64,000 nt of DNA from the NCBI GenBank assembly GCA_028274465.1, contig CM051457.1, forward strand, positions 56,084,425 through 56,148,424, written 5' to 3'. Both the position numbers and the translations under genes were made by a program. A model generated the notes under the pieces. That model saw only the letters and a program-made list of their open reading frames with translations, made no database searches and was not told the DNA's origin. Positions 22,156 through 33,825 of the stretch are shown piece by piece (positions within the stretch are counted from its first letter, which is position 1; each line of letters opens with the position of its first letter). The stretch comes from Plantago ovata. Lineage: Eukaryota > Streptophyta > Magnoliopsida > Lamiales > Plantaginaceae.

Positions 22156-23664
22156 GAAACCCGGAGGTCCGGATTTTCGTTTGGAATCCCATTTTTCTCC
22201 TATTATGCTAAATTATTGATCTTTTTACTTCTTTTATCGCCCGTTTTGGTTTCTCACGAGTTTCCTTGAGTCATATAGGTTACAGGTACAAGTTAGCTCT
22301 CACCTTAAATCCACTTTCGACGTTCGGGACGAGCAACGACGTTCAGGTTTGGGGGGGGGGGTTATCACTGGCTATCTCTATACTTGTTTTACTTATGATA
22401 AACTCGTGAAACCCTTTGTTTGCATTTGCATGTTTACCGCTTTCTTAGTATTTAGTTGCATACACTACATTCATCCTAGTCTAGTCTTGCATGTTTTATG
22501 TGGAGTTTATTGCCAAATTTTTTGAACTTTTTATTGGGTAGATTAACTAGTTATGACCTTTGACCATGCATTTCATCTCTATGAATTTGTTTGAGGTTTT
22601 TCTCGCTTGGCTTGTCACGTTTATGTTTGCACTTAGTTAAGCTTGGTAGTCTCGACATCACTTAGTGGTGTTTTCTCTACTGCGGTTCACGAAGGCCTTT
22701 ATAATAGGATGATGCATGTTAGGATCTTATGGTTGTTTTCCGAGTAATTATGTACCTAAGAGGCAACAAGTCTTCACCTTGCTTTGAGATTGCTAAATGT
22801 CTAGGAAGGAGGTAGTGTGAGATTGTGTGATCCTTTATTTGCAACCTATTCTTTCGAATAGGTTTGGGGAGGTCGTTTGTGTGTCTTTGTAATTTCTTTT
22901 TCGTTGTGCTACTGCTGGCTATATACAAAAAAGAAAAGAGAGAAAAAAAAATCGAAAAAAAGAAGAAAAATTCCAGAAAAAAGAAAAAATCTGGAAAAGG
23001 AAAAAAAGAAGAAAAAAAGAAAAGACCCCAAAAAAAGCAAAGAAGGGTCCAAAAAAAGGAAAGCCAAAAAGCAGTTTAGCAAAATGTTTGTCTCGTTTTT
23101 CAATTCTTGTAATGTTCGTAATCGAGTTGTAATCTTTGTCTTTTGTTTGTTTGAGTGTCATCTGTTCTAGACCACCCTCGTCCTTCCATTCAGGAAGTGG
23201 CGAATAGTTTAAGGCTTTGCTTGAGAGATGGGTAGAATAGGAGAGTGTGAACTTTTATGGAACCCTCCTTCGTTTGATGAGAGCCAGTATTGGTTTGACC
23301 TCTTTGAGGAAAAGTCTTAACTTGGTGAACAGCAGTAAGTCCTCAGTTTCATAGGCACGGGACAGCCATTTGTATTTTAACATGTTTCATTACGTCGTCA
23401 CTGACTGGGTCCAGGTAGAGAATGTTACGAGAGACTATCTTGTTTAACATAGTGGATATGTGAATGTGTATGAGTCAATCGAGGCATTCTTCAACCAATA
23501 TCCATGTTATGATTTGTATGGTTTTTGTTTATGAGTTTTTGATAGATTCAATAGATTAGTTCATTTCATTTGGCATGAGACTCCATTTTTTGTGTTGCAT
23601 TGTTTTTTGCATTAGAGTCTAGCTTAGTTGCTTTAGGACAAGCAAAAGTTCGGTTTGGGGAGTT
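22156..23664. other. Family A non-coding 3' internal region with purine tract
   Basis: About 1.5 kb without a real gene. It contains a run of ten or so G (22350-22360), a hairpin AACCTATTC-TTTC-GAATAGGTT (22843-22865), a 150-bp A/G-rich tract (22926-23075) and the polypurine tract TTTGGGGAG just before the 3' LTR. From about 22690 on it is clearly similar to the reverse complement of 56413-57480 in family B, although neither codes for protein. Confidence 0.7.
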
Positions 23665-24876
23665 TGATGAACGTATATTTTACACCTTCATTCGAGTCTT
23701 TTTTTCACCTATTTAGCTATCCTCTATGTTAATTTAGCTATATTTTAGTGCATTTTATTAGAATAGTGTCACGTTTCCCTTTAGTTTGCATTTTTCAGGT
23801 TTTAGGTGAAAAACGTGATTTTCCGGGCAATTATATTGAAGAGAACGAAGAATCGGTGTTCCGAGGACATTCGTGGAGTATCTAGAAGGTTCCGGATGAG
23901 ATTTGAGGTCTAGGGGTCGAGTTTCAAAGCTTAAAGGTCACTAAAAGGCAAAAACCGAGTTCGAAAAGGAAAAGAAGACCTAAAACGCGTCAAAAACGCG
24001 TTTGTCGCCGACTGGAGCTCCCGGGCGGTTCGCCCGGGATGTGGGGCGGTTTGCCCCACACCAGGCGGTTCGTCTGGTGTCTGGGGCGACTCGCCCCATG
24101 CCTGCCAAACTCCTATATATAGTTGCTTCTGTTTCTATGTTTTTCATACTTTCTCAGACCTTCTTTCATACCTTTTCACATAGTTTTAGATAGGAATTCT
24201 CCAGAGCCTGTTCTGGGAATTGTTAGCATAGGAGACTATTTTTCTTATCAATTGGAGGATTATCTTGCTTGTGAGTTCGCAATTCTTCGGAGATTGACAA
24301 CCTTCATCGGTAACATTGTATCTCACGATTTTTCTATTTATATTTATATCTTTCAACATGTTTTCATTCAATCTTGCTTTGATTTCTGTTGATTGCATGA
24401 CATCTATGAGTAGCTAAATCTATGGTTGGTGATAGTATGTGATTTCTTAGCTAGGGTTCTTAATTATGCATGATGGTTGTAACGCGAATCAGACTTTGAG
24501 TTATTGCTTTATTTTTTTGATCTATCTAAGCCCTCTATCTTCGTAGTGTTGAATTGAACGGAACACATTGGACAATTCATGATCTTAGATTTCTATGCAA
24601 AATGATCGGGTACTTCATGCATGATTATTAACCTGCTATGCTTTGAATGATCATACTATCACTAACTTCCATTATCTTTGATAAGAAAAATCTGTGCTAA
24701 GTCGTTTGTTGAGTTTATAGTTTAAGTTAAATTAGATAAAGCTAGTTATAGTCCTTAGAGATCGACACTCGAGGTTATTTTACTGCTACACTATGGTTTT
24801 CGTTGTAGTTGTGAATTGCCTTTGGCTAAAAACAAATTTATTTGATTAATTGAATCTGACAAATTCCAGTTCATCA
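23665..24876 (+). repeat. Family A 3' LTR, with array
   Basis: 1212 bp. The array (24020-24097) holds CCCGGGCGGTTCGCCCGGG (24020-24038), GTGGGGCGGTTTGCCCCAC (24041-24059), CCAGGCGGTTCGTCTGG (24061-24077) and GGGGCGACTCGCCCC (24083-24097), followed by the TATATATA box (24114-24121). By eye the array has about seven differences from its 5' LTR copy in some 85 bp, more than the surrounding LTR shows. Confidence 0.92.
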
Positions 24877-24881
24877 CCTCA

Positions 24882-27800
24882 CACTGTATATTGCAGGATA
24901 TCAGAACCAAAAGCCAGACTGGTTATGCTAAGCTGAAGGAGGGACTCTATAATCTGGAAACTGATCATTTCAAAGCATCACACATTTTTTCAAGTGTAAA
25001 CTCAGTCAGTACAAAGCTTGAAGAAATCGTGTTATGGCATCTTAGATTAGGTCATTTTTACCTTTTAATAAACTTGTGGCTATTTCTGAGCTTCAAATCA
25101 AGCATTGTAATAACAATAGCAATGTTTTTCACTCTTGTGACATATGTCATTTTTTTAAGCAAAGAAAACTCAGTTTTAATGAAAGTGACTCTACTGTTTC
25201 ATCAATTTTTGATATGATTCATGTTGATATATGGGGGCCTTTCAGTAAACCTTCTGTCTCTGGACAAAAATACTTTCTAACTATAGTTGATGACAAATCT
25301 AGATGCACATGGTTATATTTAATGACTCACAAATCTGAGACTAAACAAAATTTACTTCATTTCTACAATCTTGTATTGACTCAGTTTCACAAGAAAATAA
25401 AGTGTGTGAGGTCTGATAATGGATCAGAATTTCAGCTTAAAGAGTTCTATAATACATTTGGTATTGTTCACCAGATGACTTGTGTGGAAACTCCACAGCA
25501 TAACGGCCGTGTAGAAAGAAAACACCAGCATTTGCTAGAAATAGCAAGAGCACTCTTATTTCAATCTCACTTACCTTTACAATATTGGTCTTTTTGTGTT
25601 TTTACAGCTTGTTATCTTATCAACAGATTGCCTACACCTGTTCTACAAGGTCAAAGCCCTTATGAGATTTTGTATGGCACAAAACCAGATTATACTAACA
25701 TGAAAGTCTTTGGATCTTTATGTTATGCATCAACTTTAAGTGCACACAGGTCAAAATTTGATTCTAGAGCACTTAAATGTGTCTTTCTGGGATATCCAAC
25801 TGGATACAAAGGTTACAGGTTGCTTGATTTGGAAAACAAGAAAATTTTCATCTCTAGACATGTTCAATTTGTTGAACACATCTTTCCTTACAAAGATTCA
25901 CAGGAATTCATTGATAGTTTTCAACCAATATATACACCAGTTGATATAGAATTCCTCAATTTACAAAATGCTTCTGTTACTAATCCTTCATTTGCAGATG
26001 ACAGAGATACTCATCCTCATTCTCTGCCAAGTGACATTGAAATGGCTAATGCAGATGATTATTTAGCCAGAGAAGAAATAGAGGAAGTTTCTGTCATTCC
26101 AACAATGCATCAAACAGCAGTGGATATTCAACATGTAGCAGAGACAACAAACTCAGCTGTACAAGAACAAGTTGATTCTATATCCTCTGGTGAACAGGTG
26201 CAAAGAAAATCAGGAAGAACAAGGAATCTATCAAAGCATCTCCAGTTGTACGATGTAGTTTTACCACCATCATTACAACACTCTGGTGCTTTTGCAAATT
26301 GCAGTATCATTCCACCTACTGAACACAAACAGATAGTCAAGTATCCTACCTATCTACCAATCAATTGTCTTCTGAACATATGTGTTTTACAGCAGCAATA
26401 ACAGCTCTCAAGGAGCCAACTACCTATAAACAAGCCATTCAACATCCAGAATGGGTAGAAGCCATGGATAAAGAATTGGCAGCTTTAGAAAAGACAAAGA
26501 CATGGAAGCTAGTGGATCTTCCTCCTGGTAAAAATTGCATAGGCTGTAAATGGGTCTTCAAGGTAAAATTCCACTCTGATGGAACAATTGAAAGGTATAA
26601 GGCACGTTTAGTAGCCAAAGGGTATACACAGGAGAATGGACTTGACTACTTTGAAACTTTCTCACATGTTGTCAAGCTAACAACTGTCAGATGTCTTTTA
26701 GCAATAGCAGCAGCAAATGACTGGTTCCTACACCAGCTGGATGTAAACACAACATTTCTTCATGGTGACTTAGATGAAGAGGTTTACATGGTGCCTCCTC
26801 CAGGATATTGCAAACCAGGAGATAGCAGAGTCTGCAAGCTTGTCAAGAGCCTATATGGTCTTAAACAAGCCAGCAGACAGTGGTTCTTTAAATTACAAGA
26901 ATCACTCCAAAGCATTGGTTATGTTCAATCTGCTGCAGACACTTCATTCTTTACAAAATCTACTAACAAAGCTTTTACTTGTTTGTTAGTATATGTTGAT
27001 GATGTCATATTAGCAGGCAATGATATGGAAGAAATAAAGGCAGTAAAAGCACATCTCCATAATCAATTTACCATCAAGGACTTGGGAGAATTGAAATATA
27101 TTCTAGGCATAGAAGTTGCCCGGACTATAGAAGGAATCAATATATGCCAGAGGAAGTACACGTTGGATCTCTTAGAAGAATCTGGTTACATTGCAGCAAA
27201 ACCAGAAGTCATTCCAATGGATTATAAACACAAACTACAGAAAGAAGATGGAGAGCTGCTAGATGATCCTCAGCCATACAGAAAACTCATAGGTAAAATG
27301 ATTTACTTGACAATCACAAGACCTGACATTAGTTTTGCCTTGCAGAAGCTCACCCAATTCATGTCTTGTCCAACAACCAAACATATGGCAGCAGCACACC
27401 ATCTTCTCAGATACATAAAGCAATCACCTGGCCAAGGCATCTTTTATTCATCCAAGAACAACCTTCAATTGCAAGCATCTACTTCTGGCAATGAACTCCA
27501 ACTTAAAGCCTTTTCAGACAGTGATTGGGCGGCTTGTGAAGAAACACGACGAAGCACAACAGGTTTTGTCATCTATCTAGGCAACTCACTTATATCGTGG
27601 AAGTCGAAGAAACAATCTACAGTCAGTAGATCCTCAGTCGAAGCCGAGTATAGAGCCTTAGCCACAACCACTTGCGAAATACAGTGGTTACTTTATCTAC
27701 TTAAAGATTTCCAAATCAACCACTCCAAACAACCTGCTCCCCTATACACAGACAGTCTCTCAGCTTACCGCCTTGCTCATAACCCAGTAAACCACCAGAG

Positions 27801-28017
27801 AACCAAACATATCGAGATAGACTGCCATGTAACTCGTGATAAAATCATGGCAGGCACTATAAAGCTTCTCCACATAAACAGTCCACACCAAATAGCCGAT
27901 ATACTCACAAAGCCTTTATCTCCTCAGTTATTTAACCATTTCATTTCTAAGCTTGGAGTCTTAAATATCCACTCCCAGCTTACGGGGGGATGTGAAGATA
28001 AAGAGAGGAAGAAATGA
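24882..28017 (+). pseudogene. pol: Copia-1 integrase, reverse transcriptase and RNase H
   Basis: Continuation of the Copia-1 polyprotein after the nested element. It opens with the GAG-pre-integrase region (LHLRLGHF-like, 24890-25056). After a frameshift near 25056 comes the integrase: HSCDIC near 25130, DIWGPF near 25222, SDNGSEF near 25412 and the Glu in VERKHQ near 25515. A second frameshift near 26368 leads into RT (KWVFKVKFHSDGT, YVDDV near 26992) and RNase H (SWKSKKQSTVSRSSVEAEYR, near 27594). The end is LTKPLSPQLFNHF and a stop at 28015-28017, inside the LTR start. Several usually fixed residues are changed (ETFSHVVK for the common ETFSPVAK). Confidence 0.9.
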
Positions 28018-28241
28018 AGGAAGGATAAAGAGCACAGAGGAAGTCGCGTTTTACAGAAACACGATTTACACTTTCCCAATTACAAAGGGATTAGTGTTGT
28101 ACGTATAGCTTAGAATGTAGTACATTCAGTTAGTTAGTATAAATATATGTTAGCAAAAAGATTGTGTACTTGATTACTTACTCTTCTCATTTCTATTACA
28201 TTGTAATCATTCTTCTCTATTATCAATGAAATCATTCATTC
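27991..28241 (+). repeat. Copia-1 3' LTR, left part
   Basis: First 251 bases of the 3' LTR, preceded by the polypurine tract ACGGGGGGA. Cut at 28241 by the nested Copia-2. The last 19 bases of the LTR are at 33831-33849. Confidence 0.9.
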
Positions 28242-28426
28242 TGTTGAATAATAACGGGAAGAGAATATATTATTCTTCTCATCAATATAAGAGTACATGG
28301 ATAGTATATATACAAGTAGGAAAATATCTCTAAACTCTATCTGCAGAGTAACAACCTAGAGAGATACACGTAACAAACTAGAGAGCTCAGTCAACTCTTG
28401 TTACATTCCTATAATTATCCATAACA
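28242..28426 (-). repeat. Copia-2 3' LTR
   Basis: 185 bp, TGTTGAATAATAACGGG to CCATAACA on the + strand. Adjacent to the reversed polypurine tract. Confidence 0.9.
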
Positions 28427-31400
28427 CTCCCCTTGAATGAAACATGAGTTGAAGATCGCGGGTACGCTGTGAGAGTACTGCCTCATTAAAAACCTTGCTA
28501 AGAAAAACCCAGTGGGATAAAAACTTAGTCAAGGGAAAAAGAGTGCAGCGCGTATCCGTCTCCCCTGATTGTAACATCACTTCAAATCTTTGAATCTTCA
28601 TAGTGCAATCTTCTCGATGAATCGCCAAACTGATGATGTTGAACAAGTATGCAAAATCTTCAATAGAGTGAATATGGTGTACTTGGATGGAACCTTCATC
28701 TTGTAGCCCATAGCTGAAAACCTCAATGGTATGTGCTTTGACTCCATGTGAAAGCTTCTTGAACACTAGAAGCATTGATTTCTTCAATGTGTATTTTTAT
28801 GTTGATCCAACAAAATATGTCACTTGGATAATTCAACATAACAATCTCGTAATATTGAAATGAGTTCAATATTCATATATCTCCGTCATATTTGTAAAAT
28901 AGCAAACAAGGGTATATAATACTTCCCTTTTGCAAATATATTATCGCCATGGAGATTTGGAGATAGTTATACACATATATGCGCTAATAATGCTACCTCG
29001 TTAAAAACCTTGCTAGGAAAAATCCATTGGGATAAAAAAAAACCTAGTCGAAGGGAAAAAGAGTGTAGCAACTTGTATGATGCGAAATATTCTCACTGTT
29101 GCTTGATCATCATCTCCATTCATATACCTTCTTCAGGAGGTCAAAACATTTATCTCTTTCATAACATAACCAAACTTCATGTATGGTTATTCATACTTTG
29201 CCATACTCAAACATTAGGTTGAGTTTACATTTCCTTAGGCAATAATATTTGTAGGAATCTCGAGAATATTATTCATAATTCTCTTGTTTCACTTGATAGT
29301 GAATACACTCGATATACTTATCAATTTTGTGATGCCATGTATGGATAGATAAGTATAGAGACTCAATAGTACCAAAATTGAGTTCTTCAAGAACTTTTCT
29401 CATCGATTGATTCATGTTTGTCAACATGATATCTCTATCCACTTGTCCTTCCGGGACTAATTTCCAGTAGAGAGTAAAATCATTATCTCTCATAATTGTT
29501 CTTGGAACATATAAATCTCATTGTCAATTCAATGAATATTCATGTTTTATAACATGATAACTCTAGTCTCTTCTAGGACGAGTTCTCAATTGATAATGAT
29601 CATCATAGATCATATATAGAGAAATTTCAATGTGTCAATTAAATGACAATTCATGTGCACCACAAATAAACAAAGGTGGTCACTTTAGAGTAAGATCATA
29701 TGATAAATAATATGTATGCATGCATTATGAAACTTAAAAACTAGCATAGATGATGTAACAATAATATGAATGATGCATGATTTAGTATCTAGATGCACAT
29801 GAAATTTGACTCGATAATGCAACGGTACCGAAGGGAATTTCGAATTCATCAAATAAATGGACTTCAGGTCCATGAGCTCATTTTCTATAATCACTTTGCC
29901 GACATTAAATGAATTTTCATGTAAGATTCCCTTTACATGTTTAATCATCCATATCCATTGAATTTCGCATATGCTTTTCAATTTCTCGGTTCCATGTATA
30001 CCGGTATATTGAATAATCAAATCTCTTTATTTGATTCAGTACTGATCGTGGATATCTGAATATATTATATGGAGGTACCATTTCCATGTTTATAGGCCAT
30101 CTATTATTTTTCAGATATCTCAATATATGGGCATCATTTGTATATGCCAATTTTACTCTTGAGAGTACCAACTGCATCTCTTGCCATTATTTTTTGTAAT
30201 GGTGGAACCACATGATTTAAGTGTTACACTTCTGGTGCATGAATCATCGACGAGATATTCAATTCTCAACACATGTCATATATATAACTGATATGTAGCT
30301 CGGTATGCCACAAATAGGGGCATAGTTGTCCACATTCAAATTATGTAATTTCATGTTTGAAATATTGAAATAGTAACATGAAGCTGAAAATTGCATTTCG
30401 TATTTTAGTTCAAGTTTGAACTCTCAGATATATGGGGATCAATTCACTCTATGAATTTGTTTTTATCAGCTTATCATGTACTTCCTCCCCTAAGCTGGGA
30501 AAAACTAATTCAGAGAACTAGTCTTATTGGGGGCACATAATATAAATGATCATGCCCAGCTTAGATATTGATATACTCACACTTTTGTTTAAATAGGCTT
30601 CATGTATGAGTTCTCTTCAGGAGATGCATATGGGAGTGTATAACTCTAGCAGTTGGGTTTTCGATGTGCTGAAACATAAATTTACCCCAAATAAGAGATC
30701 AAATTATTTGAGTAATATACTCAATTCTCAAATTATTTAGTGGACGTCTAGCCACATATATTCATTCTCATAAATGCATGAGTGCAACATTGCTCATTTG
30801 ATCTCCATTAGCATGCTTAATCTCGATATTGTGTCTTGCCATTCAGATTATATTATTACAACACGAGAAAACTTTCAGCACATTTCACGCAAGGAAACTT
30901 CAAGTTTCTCATAAACGGGTAATTTTGTACCCGGATGGCCATATTTGTCACATCTATGTCATTTTTCATGTCTTTATATGCGATATAGTCGCTTGTGCAT
31001 GCATGCCCAACTTATAGTTTGCTCCAATTTGCAAATGGTTAATTTCAATACAATGCTCGTACACAATATATGTTTGTTTGAATTTGACCATAATGATGTG
31101 ACATTATACGAGTCATTGTCTATGACATATTGGCAAGACAATATCCAACTTCTTCAGGAAGTGGGTCTAATTTGTGATCTTCTTGGCACAATTTTTCCAA
31201 GTAATTTATTGTGCTCTTCACAACGATTACTCCCCTGGAACCTTTAATTATTCTCACAAGAATATTGGAATGAGTGGATACTTTCAAACTTTAGGAATAT
31301 TGAAATCAGTATACTAATGAATTTCTCTTTCACTTGAGGTGAAAATAGCATCAATCACACTGGTGAATTACTTGTTGCACCATGTATAAAATCTAAAAAC

Positions 31401-32755
31401 TCACATTCACTTCAGGGAATGGAGATTGGATAAATTTGATATCAACCAATATGATAACTATGTGAATTCCTTTCTCAATATCGAGAGTATATGTACGTGT
31501 GTCATCTTTCTTTCATTTTGAGAATATGATACTCAAGGATTTTCATTCATAAGAGATGCTCAATATTCAAGTAGTCTCACATCAATTGATTTGTTGTATC
31601 ACCAAAATAATACTTTCTCCCAACTTCAAGTTGGCGAGATTGTTTATGATGTGCACACATCATGGTATCATATTTCATGCCTTCGCAATATTGTTTACGC
31701 ATAGTGATGCAATCCAGGGGCTAATCACAAATATTTTCTTCATCACATGAAGTGCATATTAACACAATGATATTTTCAAATCACTTATGGTACATGGAAT
31801 GTCCATAGTATGTAGCAACCATTTTCTTTCGAGATATAATATAGTGATCATTGCTTTTGGCATAAACTCTAATAGCAATTCAGATGCCTCAATTTGAAAA
31901 AATCGTTGATGTACATGAGGTACATTTAAAATCATCGTTGTACATAAAGTACATATTTGCCAAATGATCAATCATGGTTGGTGTCAAATCTTTTCGATGA
32001 TCACAAGTCACAACCATTCGTAATGTATGTCCAATCATTTCAGGAGTCTGATTTGTCAAATCAACTTGACATAAGCTGGGCTAAAGCTCCAGAGATACAC
32101 ATCTTTTGTGATATATACACATGCATAGCAACTTCAGGTGCTAGCTTTATTTGATGTCTCATTTTAAGAAATGGACAAAATTTATAAAGTATCAATTGTA
32201 TATTTTGCAAACCCATTTATGGTTCTATCCAATCACTTCGAGAATTGGAGAAACATGTTTTGTATCCATATGATATCTTTTTCACATCCATATGCCATAG
32301 TAACATTCAAATAGCAACATTAGTGCTATATTTATTTCACTAATGTCTCATTTCAAAGAATGGACCAAATATACAATATTGGCAATGGAGTATCTTGCTA
32401 CTCAATTTGATAGAGACATGTTCAAGTAAATTCTTCGCTTGGAAGATTAATGTAGTCTGCTCTCAACTTTAAAGTTGAATAGAGGCCATCTTCAGGATGG
32501 ATAATATGTGGTGACACTGTCATATAAGTGTTTCCATTATGTTTTCTTTTGTGTATTCAACTGAAATACATGGGGAGTATATATATACATGTTGGAGAGT
32601 AACTTTAGAACTTATCTAGAATGAGTCTAACTAGAATTGTATCTAACATATGATACTACTAAAGAGATAATCAGGTTTTAACATTAACTTCATGTAAACT
32701 TGTAAAACATAAACATGATCAATTTCAACATGCATAAAAGAATCCTAAAACCTGA
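28427..32755 (-). pseudogene. Copia-2 interior with faint pol remnant
   Basis: On the minus strand around 28700-28580 the reading QVHHIHSIEDFAYLF, then a stretch ending MKIQRFEVM, resembles the end of Copia RNase H (the VHYIRS...ADLFTKALP...IGMR pattern), heavily altered. The remaining 4 kb to 32755 is AT-rich, with only short open frames and repeated phrases such as CTTCAGG; I recognise nothing else in it. Confidence 0.45.
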
Positions 32756-32925
32756 TTAGTTATGATTTAGCTTTAGATCAAATGCACGGTAGCAATCAAA
32801 CAACCTAAGACTTCTCAAACACTCAGTATAGTAAATAGATGAAATTGAGATCATCAAATATGTATCAAAATCATATATAGTACAGTTCAAGAATGATTTC
32901 ACCTGGTTGCATAAATAATCCCGTT

Positions 32926-33160
32926 CTACACCGTCCATGACCAGCCCAACAAACCAATCCACAGCGGAAACACGGCAGAGGACGTCAATGGCGAGTCCGA
33001 CAGGATAATCCGCGAACTCATAATCCGCCATTTGCGATGTCTCAGTGTAGCCCGAGCCCGTAGCTTCCGGCTTTCCAAATTTACTGATGTTGTGCCCGAG
33101 TGGTCTGCGTATTCTCCGCTTCAAGTTTTCTGCAACTCCGAACAATCTGCGATACATCAA
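32926..33160 (-). other. Possible captured host-gene exon inside Copia-2
   Basis: A segment of clearly higher GC than its surroundings, open on the minus strand. Acceptor-like GTATCGCAG lies near 33152 and donor-like AACCAG|GTGAAATC near 32909. The peptide includes FADYPVGLAIDVLCRVSAVD and WFVGLVMDGVERDYLCNQ. It does not look like Copia Gag or Pol and I do not recognise it. It could be a host exon picked up by the element, or chance. The track of open reading continues to 33247 on one side. Confidence 0.35.
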
Positions 33161-33640
33161 CAAACTAACAGATTGGATGCTTTGTGTCGGTGCGTGAATT
33201 ATGAATATGAAAACAGATCGATGTTTGGGATGCAAAATTATTGACATGGGATAGCTTCATTATCGCATGCGCATCATAACACAATCACAGTCAATTAATA
33301 GTAGTAGTGAAGTACAAATATACAAATTGAATTCATGACATAGATAATATTCAATTGAGAGAGAGAGATAAATAAAACTCATATATTAGTGGGATTGATG
33401 AATCATTGGAATTGAATGAAAGTTGATCGATGATGTTACGCTCCGTCCATTCAATCATCATTGTTTGCATATTGTGTTTGGGTGTGTTTAATCTCCCCTT
33501 GCCTATCTTTGCTTAGTTCTTCGTAGGTAAGGCAATGGTGCATGGATTTTGATGGCCGGATATATTTTGGATGATAGTCGGGCGGCGTGGAGTTTGATGG
33601 AGTTGAAAAACTCAGTATAGGTAGAGTCGTGCTGATAACG

Positions 33641-33825
33641 TGTTGAATAATAACGGTAAGAGAATATATTATTATTCTCATCAATATAAGAGTACATGGA
33701 TAGTATATATACAAGTAGGAAAATATCTCTAAACTCTATCTGCAGAGTAACAACCTAGAGAGATACACGTAACAAACTAGAGAGCTCAGTCAACTCTTGT
33801 TACATTCCTATAATTATCCATAACA
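33641..33825 (-). repeat. Copia-2 5' LTR
   Basis: 185 bp, near-identical to the copy at 28242. Followed on the right by the CATTC duplication and the last 19 bases of the Copia-1 LTR. Confidence 0.9.

Larger units (their letters stand above)
19437..24876 (+). mobile_element. Athila-like family A element, pol-less (LARD-type), nested in Copia-1
   Basis: LTR 19437-20645 (1209 bp) and LTR 23665-24876 (1212 bp), both starting TGATGAACGT and ending TTCATCA. Perfect target duplication CCTCA at 19432-19436 and 24877-24881. The primer site TTGGCGCCGTTGCCGGGGAC starts at 20648, as in Athila/Tat elements. The 3.0-kb interior has only a decayed gag-like/acidic frame, a palindrome array, a purine tract and a long non-coding 3' block. 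There is no protease, RT or integrase. It must have moved with enzymes supplied by another element (inference). Confidence 0.93.
28242..33825 (-). mobile_element. Copia-2: non-autonomous Copia element nested in the Copia-1 3' LTR
   Basis: Two 185-bp LTRs, 28242-28426 and 33641-33825, with about two differences by eye. Perfect target duplication CATTC at 28237-28241 and 33826-33830. Orientation is minus: beside the right LTR the minus strand reads CGTTATCAGCACGACTC, a primer-site-like sequence seen in Copia elements, and beside the left LTR it reads CAAGGGGAG, a polypurine tract. The 5.2-kb interior has no substantial pol. LTR similarity with a dead interior means it moved recently using another element's enzymes (inference). 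Confidence 0.9.

Noticed and set aside
22864..23170. Lys-rich open frames on the + strand
   Set aside because: Produced by the A/G-rich tract; no start context or domain.
32756..33247. Copia-2 Gag
   Set aside because: The open frame is in roughly the right place but shows none of the Copia gag motifs or a zinc knuckle; reported instead as a possible captured exon.
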